Below the pieces are notes generated by a model. That model searched no databases, was not told the origin of the DNA, and saw only the letters and a program-made list of their open reading frames with translations. 37,841 nucleotides of DNA from DAIOFH01 sp036745875 (lineage in GTDB: Bacteria; Planctomycetota; SZUA-567): the NCBI GenBank assembly GCA_036745875.1, contig DAIOFH010000028.1, positions 1-37,841 of the forward strand, given 5' to 3'. Of the stretch, positions 32,116 through 37,841 are shown one piece after another. The stretch's first letter is position 1, and every line of letters starts with the position of its first letter. Both the position numbers and the translations under genes were made by a program.

Positions 32116-32613
32116 TCACTTCGCCGGCTTACCGAATTTGCTGTCCGTCACTTTTTTGAGAAAGTCCCTGCTAAGGACAATTCGGTCGGCTCCCACCCTC
32201 TTGTTGGCGTCGCCGACAGGCAGCGGATTGCAGCCCCCCTGCCTTTTTTCCAGGTGGGTAATGTGGAATTTCTGCATGCAGGCGCTACAGACAAAATTAT
32301 CGCCTTCCTGAAAATATCCGGCCGGGCCGCAGGTCTGGCAGGCATTGACGACGATGCGTATAGTATTGTCGGGAGCCTTGACGGCGAAGACCTCGGACCG
32401 CCTGTTGCCGATCTGGAAGGGATAAAAAACAGCTGTGGCGGACATATCCCGCAGCCAGATGATTACGTCGCGATCGACGGCAAGTTCCGCCTGCGCGGCC
32501 TGCGCCAGTGAACCGCAAGCGACCGAAAACGCCAAAACAGCCAAGAGCGCACCACCCAGCCGGCTCCGCGTCTTCCTTGCCTCTGTTGTTGTCAAACATG
32601 TACGTATGATCAT
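32116..32613 (-). CDS. DUF2318 metal-binding protein, membrane-anchored or exported
   Basis: 165 residues. A hydrophobic stretch at about 19-40 is a signal peptide or anchor. The DUF2318 signature is seen: VNACQTCGPAGYFQEGDNFVCSACMQKF with C92, C95, C109 and C112, followed by GGCNPLPV (C128). Such cysteines suit binding of Fe-S or heavy metals, and family members are tied to iron or copper uptake (FtrD-like). ATG 32613 has AAGGA 10 bases upstream. It follows the HMA-TauE-cupredoxin gene by 35 bases, so the two form one operon. Confidence 0.85.
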   Translation of the reverse strand: MIIRTCLTTTEARKTRSRLGGALLAVLAFSVACGSLAQAAQAELAVDRDVIIWLRDMSATAVFYPFQIGNRRSEVFAVKAPDNTIRIVVNACQTCGPAGYFQEGDNFVCSACMQKFHITHLEKRQGGCNPLPVGDANKRVGADRIVLSRDFLKKVTDSKFGKPAK

Positions 32614-32648
32614 ATTAAGTTTTTCCTTATTTATAGTACGAAATGAAA

Positions 32649-34064
32649 TCAACTTAACCACGGCACCTCGTCAATATAGTCTTCATCCGGCTCCGGAAGG
32701 ACCGAAGCGTCGAAAGCCGGCGTTATGCCGGTATCGGCGGTATTACCAACCACGATCCGGCTGGCGATCATGCCCATCCAGCACATGTAGAGGTATACGC
32801 CGTCCTTCTGCGGCGTGAACTCGACCAGGTTGTCGCCGGGAAGCAACTTCTGTTCGATGTTGAATTCAGGTATGAGAATACGATTGTTGCAGCCGTTCAG
32901 ATCACTTTTCTCCACTGTGATATGCCAAAGGAGCGGTACACCAGCCTGGACGTGGATTGCCTGGTAGGTATCGGGCAATAACCTCGTGGTCACGGTCTGG
33001 CGGCCGTTTTCAACTACAGCCATTGCGGCGGCGCTTCCCGACAAAGCAGGCGTGACAAAACCGGATAAGGTCAGCCCGTTGCCCAGCATCCCTAAACCCA
33101 TAAAAAACACCAATGCCGCGCCAATGCGGATGGCTTTCCCCATAAAGCGGCGGCCGAGAAACGTGGCGACCATCCCTAGCCCCATGGTCAAAGGCAATGT
33201 GCCAACACTGAACGCCAGCATCGACAACGCGCCATCCACGGGGCTCCCGGTGGACAAGGCATAAAGCTGCATCGCCTGCAACGGCCCGCACGGCATGAAT
33301 CCGTTCAAAAGCCCAACATATAACGGGCCATGATTTTTCCCTCTTCCCAGACAGCCTGAAAGCGAAGCGGGCAAACGAGGAATCAGGCGGCCGAGCAGTG
33401 GAAACAACCCCATGAGATTCAGGCCCATTATCATCATGAAAACACCCGCGACCATTTGGATCATGCCTTTGCCACTGCCGGGAATGCTTATTATGGACCC
33501 CAGACCTCCAGCCAGCGCCCCGATGACAGTATAGGAAATCACCCTGCCGGCCCCATACAACATGCTTGGCCTCATTGCGGCCAGTTTGCCGCCGCCGGCT
33601 GTCGTCCGCAATCCGGACTGTGACAGATTGATGCCACCGCACATGGCGAGACAATGCGCCGACGTCAGCAGACCAACCAGCAAAATCATCCCATACCCCA
33701 TCCCTGCTTCAGCTTCGGGGAAGATATTTAGCAGGCCGAACAATCCCAGCCGGCTGGCGGCAAAATACAGGGCAAACACCACCAACACCAATCCGGCAAC
33801 CTGCTTGGCATTGGCCCAAAGCCGTCCGCCGCCCTCCGGGCAGGATTCGCTCATTGAAAAATCCATTCCCTGTAGGATCTCGCCGACGCGCGGCAAGGAA
33901 ATGCGGGAAGGATCATAAACCAGATCCAAGGTTTGGTTCTTGCAGTCAGCCTTTGCCGTCGTTATCCCATCTTCAGTTAAAAGCCGCTTTCCGATCCTTG
34001 CTTCGCAGGCGGCACATACCATGCCGGATACAGACACGGTTCTCTTTACCATCGCATCGGGCAT
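32649..34064 (-). CDS. HMA - TauE/SafE-like membrane - cupredoxin fusion, probable copper protein
   Basis: 471 residues in three parts. HMA domain (about 6-72) with the metal motif GMVCAAC (C17, C20). Membrane domain of the UreH/TauE-SafE type (about 88-340), with HCLAMCGG (137-144) and NGFMPCGPLQAMQ (254-266), typical of copper/cytochrome-oxidase assembly members such as CcoS/CtaG-linked CcoH-like proteins. A C-terminal cupredoxin-like beta domain (about 355-440) ends YMCWMGM, whose Cys and Met are candidate copper ligands. GGAG is 7 bases before the ATG. The fusion would pick up copper in the cytoplasm and pass it across the membrane to the cupredoxin, but direction and metal are inference. 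Confidence 0.85.
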   Translation of the reverse strand: MPDAMVKRTVSVSGMVCAACEARIGKRLLTEDGITTAKADCKNQTLDLVYDPSRISLPRVGEILQGMDFSMSESCPEGGGRLWANAKQVAGLVLVVFALYFAASRLGLFGLLNIFPEAEAGMGYGMILLVGLLTSAHCLAMCGGINLSQSGLRTTAGGGKLAAMRPSMLYGAGRVISYTVIGALAGGLGSIISIPGSGKGMIQMVAGVFMMIMGLNLMGLFPLLGRLIPRLPASLSGCLGRGKNHGPLYVGLLNGFMPCGPLQAMQLYALSTGSPVDGALSMLAFSVGTLPLTMGLGMVATFLGRRFMGKAIRIGAALVFFMGLGMLGNGLTLSGFVTPALSGSAAAMAVVENGRQTVTTRLLPDTYQAIHVQAGVPLLWHITVEKSDLNGCNNRILIPEFNIEQKLLPGDNLVEFTPQKDGVYLYMCWMGMIASRIVVGNTADTGITPAFDASVLPEPDEDYIDEVPWLS

Positions 34065-34077
34065 TTTATCTCTCCGA

Positions 34078-34128
34078 ATAGGTTTTATTTTACAATCAAT
34101 AGTATTTTATTATTCATATAGGTTTTAT
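34078..34128 (-). promoter_or_regulatory. Direct 11-bp repeats upstream of the copper-type operon
   Basis: ATAGGTTTTAT occurs at 34078-34088 and 34118-34128, exactly 40 bases apart, about 4 helical turns. They flank a likely promoter of the HMA-TauE gene and could be operator sites for the Rrf2 protein encoded next door. Confidence 0.35.
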
Positions 34129-34261
34129 AGGATATCAATAAAATGTAGTGTCCTCATTGAGGGGTCATTGTCAAAAGAATTATGGGAAATTTATATGGGT
34201 AGTTGGCGATTTGTGGATACGCATCATAACAACATATAGTACAGCAGGTTATGAAAAGGGA

Positions 34262-34699
34262 TTATTGTGGAGGCAGGCAGGCGTCCGCACTGCCGTTGGC
34301 TTTTGCCAGGTCTTCCAGCGTTACGCCATCCAAGTATGAGTTCATTGCCTCCTGGAGCCCCTGCCAGAATCCGAGGGTCGCGCACGTATCCGACCGCGCA
34401 CAGGTGTTTGGCTCATGTTCAAGACACGCGACCGGTGCAAGATTGCCTTCAATGGCGCGGATAATCTCCCCGGTGGTGTATTCGGACTGCCCTTTGGTCA
34501 GTCTATAGCCGCCTTGCGAGCCGCGCATGCTGGCGACAAGACCGGCTTTGGTCAAATGCATGACGATCTGCTCAAGGTATTTGACAGAGATATTTTGCTT
34601 TTGCGAGATATCCTTAAGCGAAACAAAACCATTATCCGGAGCCGTCGCCAATTCCAGCATAAAACGCAAGGCATACCGTGATCGTGTTGAAAATTTCAT
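34262..34699 (-). CDS. Rrf2-family regulator (IscR/NsrR-like)
   Basis: A 145-residue winged-helix regulator. The start MKFSTRSRYALRFMLELA and ISVKYLEQIVMHLTKAGLVASMRGSQGGYRL (37-67) are classic. C92, C100 and C106 match the three cysteines that hold a [2Fe-2S] or [4Fe-4S] cluster in IscR/NsrR. GGAG is 5 bases before the ATG. It is transcribed toward the copper-type operon, whose start is 197 bases downstream of its stop, so it may regulate that operon through redox or NO sensing. It is a different subgroup from the rrf2 beside cysK. Confidence 0.9.
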   Translation of the reverse strand: MKFSTRSRYALRFMLELATAPDNGFVSLKDISQKQNISVKYLEQIVMHLTKAGLVASMRGSQGGYRLTKGQSEYTTGEIIRAIEGNLAPVACLEHEPNTCARSDTCATLGFWQGLQEAMNSYLDGVTLEDLAKANGSADACLPPQ

Positions 34700-35094
34700 T
34701 CCAGCTCCGTTGCTGTGTTGTTAATACACTTCGACTGCGGCTTCGCGAAGGCTCGGGGATCCTGTTGCTGTGGTCAGTTATGAAATAATCGTATTTACAA
34801 CACCCTATCGGAGCTCCCGGTTATTACCAGAGACGCCCGCTAAACCCTAGTTTTTCTGGGTTAAAGTATACAATTATTCTACCCCTGAGACAAGCGTTAT
34901 GAAGCCGCTAGAGAATAGTATTCATGTTTTGTTGCATACTGCTCGTGATTTCTTTCAAATTTTTACCAGCACAATACATTTACTAACGCTTTTATCGCAT
35001 TCTCGGTCACGCTTTGCGACAATAAATTTTAGTGACCGCCTTATGAGCGGACATATAACTCACACTAAAAGGAAGAAATTTTAAGGAGATACCG
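34700..35094. other. Intergenic region upstream of the degraded sugar locus
   Basis: Nearly 400 bases without a gene. It holds the rrf2 promoter region and the leader of the binding-protein remnant, with AAGGAG at 35083-35088. A CTTCGCGAAG palindrome and a weak AACCC/GGGTT hairpin are present. Nothing else recognised. Confidence 0.5.
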
Positions 35095-35150
35095 ATGTTT
35101 ACCAAAAGAACCAAAGCATTTCTTGCAATTGTTGCATTCTCAACAACATT
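35095..35150 (+). pseudogene. 5' remnant of a sugar-binding protein gene (signal peptide)
   Basis: ATG 35095 has a perfect AAGGAG six bases upstream. The first 18 codons read like a signal peptide start, MFTKRTKAFLAIVAFS. The frame closes at 35226, because the DNA switches to an inverted lacI-like piece at about 35145. The matching 3' end of the gene lies at about 35690-35866. Confidence 0.55.
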
Positions 35151-35690
35151 AACTCTATCGGTACTTTTATGGTGCTCAGAGGCGGATGCATTACCCGACT
35201 GCTGGGAAGATCGTCGAATCCCATGACCGAAACATCGCCCGGAACCCGGAAATGCAGCAATGATAATGCATGCAAACATCCATAGGCAAAGTTATCTGTC
35301 AGACAAATCAACGCGGATGGCGGCCTGTGGCGCTGGAATTCAGCGCGGAGCACTTCGGCCGCGAGAGAGGCGTCCGTTGGGACGCGGTAGCTTCGCTGCT
35401 GACGCTCCGACAGGCCGAGAACGGCGATAGATTGCGCGAAAGCTTGCGCGCGCGCTTCCAGGTTGGGAGTGCGAATATCACCGTCCACAAGGCCGAATTT
35501 GCGATGCCCCGAATCGTACAGGGTTTGCATAATCATGTGGATTGCGTCGGTGTTGTTCATATTGCAGCAGTCGAAGGGAAGGTAATCGTACATGGCGTCG
35601 AGAAAAACGATAGGCAGTTGACACGTTTCAAAAACGCGGATTTCATCCTGCAAGACTTCGGTGGCGAGGACAATTGCGCCCTGGATGCCG
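35145..35690 (-). pseudogene. Inverted fragment of a LacI-family regulator
   Basis: About 180 codons of the sugar-binding domain of a LacI-family repressor, read on the minus strand: GDGIQGAIVLATEV, LPIVFLDA, YDSGHRKFGLVDGD, PSALICLTDNFAYG, VPGDVSVMGFDDLPSSR and PPLSTIKVPIEL. The DNA-binding helix-turn-helix and the last helices are missing at either end. The piece sits inside the sugar-binding protein remnant in reverse orientation. It is not expected to be functional. Confidence 0.75.
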
Positions 35691-35866
35691 TCTCCGGCAA
35701 GAATCCCTACCTGATCGGCCAGATGTCGATGGAATTCGGCGCCAAGATGGTCAAGGGCGAAGAAGTGCCCGAGTACAGTTCAGTGAGCGTTCTGCCTCTT
35801 AACCGTTTATCGCCTTCAGGCATCAACACGTTCGAAGCCGATCTCAAGGCAATACTTGAAAGATAA
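35690..35866 (+). pseudogene. 3' remnant of a sugar-binding protein gene
   Basis: The last ~58 codons read NPYLIGQMSMEFGAKMVKGEEVPEYSSV and end in the usual EADLKAILER-like tail of ribose-type periplasmic binding proteins. It is in a different frame from the 5' remnant at 35095. A 16-bp hairpin follows at 35878-35913. Confidence 0.65.
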
Positions 35867-35877
35867 GCCAAAATCAA

Positions 35878-35913
35878 AATAAGGGGTCGTATTGTATAAT
35901 ACGACCCCTTATT
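35878..35913. terminator. 16-bp hairpin between binding protein and ABC gene
   Basis: Perfect arms AATAAGGGGTCGTATT and AATACGACCCCTTATT with a 4-base loop. It lies between the binding-protein 3' end and the ATPase start, where sugar operons often carry hairpins that lower downstream expression. It may also act as a terminator on either strand. Confidence 0.8.
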
Positions 35914-35952
35914 CATTGACGCCTTTGCAAATAAGCGTTCAGGAGAACTCTG

Positions 35953-36987
35953 ATGCTGCGCATCGAGGGTGTAACAAAGGTTTATCCGGGAACCGTCGCA
36001 CTGGACAATGTGTCCGTGTCTTTTTCGCCGGGGAAAATACATGCCCTCCTGGGAAAAAATGGCGCGGGAAAATCGACCCCGGTGAAAATAATCGCCGGAA
36101 CCCTGGAGCCCACCGAAGGAAAACTCTACATAGACGACCGCGAACTCGATCTTCACTCGGCGGAGGACGCCTTCAAACAGGGGATCGCCACCGTTTACCA
36201 GGAGATGTCCTTGGTTCCCGGCCTTACGATCGCGGAGAATATCTTCATAGGCCGGATGCCCCGAAAAATGAACGGTTTAATGCTGGACTGGCCGACCGCC
36301 TTCCGGCGCGCGGTCGCGGTAATCTGCTCCCTGATCGTAGGTTTTCTGGTCGGTTGGTTTACCGGCTGGGTGCGGGTGGTCTTCAGAGTGCCGACATTCA
36401 TCATCACCCTTGCCTGGATGTCCATTCTCAGGGGGTGTTGCTTTCTCATTACGGGTGGCTTTTCCATCATTTCCTTTCCGCCCTGGTACGACTTTCTTGG
36501 CGGCGGGTATATCTGGGGGGACATCCCCTTCCCGGCGGTGATTCTGGTCATAGTATTTATCTTTTTCTACTTCCTGGCCAATTACACCAGTTTTGGCCGC
36601 TCGGTATACGCCATTGGCGGCAATGCGGAAGCGGCTCGCCTTTCGGGCATTCGCGTCGGGCGCATCACCAAACTGGTCCTTGCCACCGTCACGGTGATGG
36701 CCACCTTTGCCGGCGTCATGCAATCCTCGCAGATCATGGCCGGTTCTCCAAACACTGCCACCGGCTGGGAAATGGATGTAATCGCCGCCGTCATCATCGG
36801 AGGCACCAGCCTGGCAGGCGGCGTAGGTTCGGTCCTGGGCACCTTCATCGGAATCATCTTCCTCGGGATTGTGGTGAATGGCATGACGCTTCTCGACATG
36901 AACGAATACTGGCAATTTGTTGCACGCGGGGTACTGATTTTCGGCGCGGTGCTCATCAACATGGCTCCGGCAAACAAAAATAAATAA
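35953..36987 (+). pseudogene. rbsA-rbsC in-frame deletion fusion (sugar ABC transporter)
   Basis: 344 codons with AGGAGA six bases before the ATG. Residues 1 to about 115 are the start of a ribose-type ATPase (GKNGAGKST Walker A at about 35-43, YQEMSLVP Q-loop), but the signature, Walker B, H-loop and whole second half are missing. From about residue 122 it is the C-terminal two thirds of an RbsC-type permease (VPTFIITLAWMSILRG, YAIGGNAEAARLSGI, VIAAVIIGGTSLAGGVGS). The join near nucleotide 36310 is in frame. An estimated 1.4 kb has been lost. The product cannot work as either part, although it may still be translated. Confidence 0.85.
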
Positions 36988-37019
36988 TTGGACTGCGGTT
37001 AGCATTTGGAGGATAGAAC

Positions 37020-37789
37020 ATGGTACAAGAGAAGGAACGCGTTGCCATCGTTACAGGTGGGGCTAGAGGTATCGGTCTTGGCATATCCCACGCATTGGCG
37101 GATGCCGGAAAACGCATTGCAATTGTGTATCACAAGAATAAAAAGAGTGCAGAAGCGGCTCAGAGCGAACTGTCCCCAAAAACTGAAGTCATGCTCATCC
37201 AAGCGGACGTAAGCAACATCCTGGAATGTCCGAAGGTCGTGGCGCAGGTGGAGGATGCCTGGGGTAGAGTAGACGTTCTCGTCAACAATGCGGGTGTCTT
37301 CGACTACAAACAGTTGGAAGACATGGATTTAGATTTTTTGAACACATTAATAAAACGAACCTCTACAGCGCCATGTTCATGTCGAAGGCAGTCATCCCCA
37401 CGATGAAAAAGCAAAGGTTTGGCAGGATTATCAATGCCAGTTCCATTTCCGGCAGACTTGCCGACCTTGGCCTGATTGCCTATGGCTGCTCCAAGGCGGG
37501 GGTTGATATCATGACCAGGGTACTCGCTGGCGAGCTCGGCTCCTACGGCATCACCGTCAACGCCTACGCTCCGGGTATTATCGCCACTGACATGACGGCA
37601 GGAATCATCGAAACTCGCGCAGACGAAAAACTTGCCTTTATTCCAGCTAATTTCTTTGGCGAGCCCAAGGATGTCGGCAGTCTTGTCGCATTTCTTGCAA
37701 GCGACGATGCCCGCTATATAACAGGAGAAATCATCGGGGTTGACGGCGGCATGTTTAAAGTTCAGAGTACGATCGCCCCAAAGAAATGA
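37020..37789 (+). pseudogene. SDR-family dehydrogenase with a frameshift (FabG-like)
   Basis: The first part (37020 to about 37355) has TGGARGIG (NAD(P)-binding) and NNAGVF. The second part (from about 37356 to 37789) has the NASSISG serine, the YGCSK active site, AYAPGIIATDM and the C-terminal GEIIGVDGG. The frames differ by one base; adding one A in the AAAA run at 37352-37355 rejoins them as IKTNLYSAMFMSK. GGAGG is 7 bases before ATG 37020. Substrate unknown, though the sugar-ABC context hints at a sugar or polyol. A sequencing error is possible, but the neighbouring genes are also broken. Confidence 0.85.
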
Positions 37790-37841
37790 CATACTGTGTT
37801 TTTTTAATCACCAAATAAAAACGAAGCCCCGGCGTAATCGC

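Noticed and set aside
35270..35866. A 198-codon plus-strand frame
   Set aside because: Its first two thirds are antisense to the lacI-family fragment; only the last ~58 codons are the real binding-protein end.
37345..37375. Programmed frameshift in the SDR gene
   Set aside because: No typical slippery heptamer, stem or internal ribosome site, and neighbouring genes are decayed.

Overview
The window looks like chromosome from a Gram-negative-type anaerobic or microaerobic bacterium. Evidence for this lifestyle is an anaerobic (Asr-type) sulfite reductase, a hemerythrin, a nickel ECF transporter and Rrf2-type Fe-S or sulfur regulators. Coding DNA is moderately GC-rich and the gaps between genes are AT-rich. 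An archaeal-type IMP cyclohydrolase, an eukaryote-like Ser/Thr kinase homologue and an FHA-GAF-degenerate HD-GYP protein would fit a deep-branching lineage (PVC or another uncultured phylum), but I cannot assign the organism from sequence alone.

Layout. (1) 1-1.4 kb: hemerythrin (-) and a DUF308/HdeD-like membrane protein (+). (2) 1.4-15.6 kb: a long co-directional minus-strand run. In order of transcription it holds an 828-residue orphan protein, purO, a HAD phosphatase, guaB, a methyltransferase, a DUF488 protein, a PQQ-type sugar dehydrogenase, the operon fnt-asrA-asrB-asrC, and marR-MATE. (3) 15.9-17.3 kb: a membrane diguanylate cyclase (-). It is separated from the plus-strand genes by a 25-bp perfect hairpin. 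(4) 17.6-30.5 kb: plus-strand genes plsC-thiL-tsaE, a kinase-like protein lacking the DFG aspartate with a TPR partner, rrf2-cysK, the FHA-GAF-HD protein, a DUF151 nuclease, tRNA-Ser(UGA), DUF3842, and the nickel ECF operon nikKMLQO. (5) 30.5-34.7 kb: an ArsR repressor (-), the 3' remnant of a chemoreceptor, periplasmic Cu/Zn superoxide dismutase, and a copper-type pair (a DUF2318 protein and an HMA-TauE/SafE-cupredoxin fusion) below an Rrf2 regulator. (6) 35.1-37.8 kb: a decayed sugar-ABC locus. A binding-protein gene is interrupted by an inverted lacI-family fragment, an rbsA head is fused in frame to an rbsC tail, and an SDR gene carries a frameshift.

How the genes fit together. Sulfur is a theme: AsrABC makes sulfide, FNT probably lets HS- out, and CysK fixes sulfide into cysteine under a co-transcribed Rrf2 regulator resembling CymR. 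Purine synthesis is represented by purO and guaB. Nickel uptake (NikKMLQO) and copper or oxidative-stress handling (SodC, HMA-TauE-cupredoxin, DUF2318) sit side by side.

Non-coding structure worth attention: a roughly 108-bp nested-inverted-repeat element present twice in opposite orientation (7131-7240 and 24112-24219); CACAGAG-type repeats behind asrC and cysK; several promoters with palindromes in the spacer; and long hairpins at 17441-17498 and 35878-35913.
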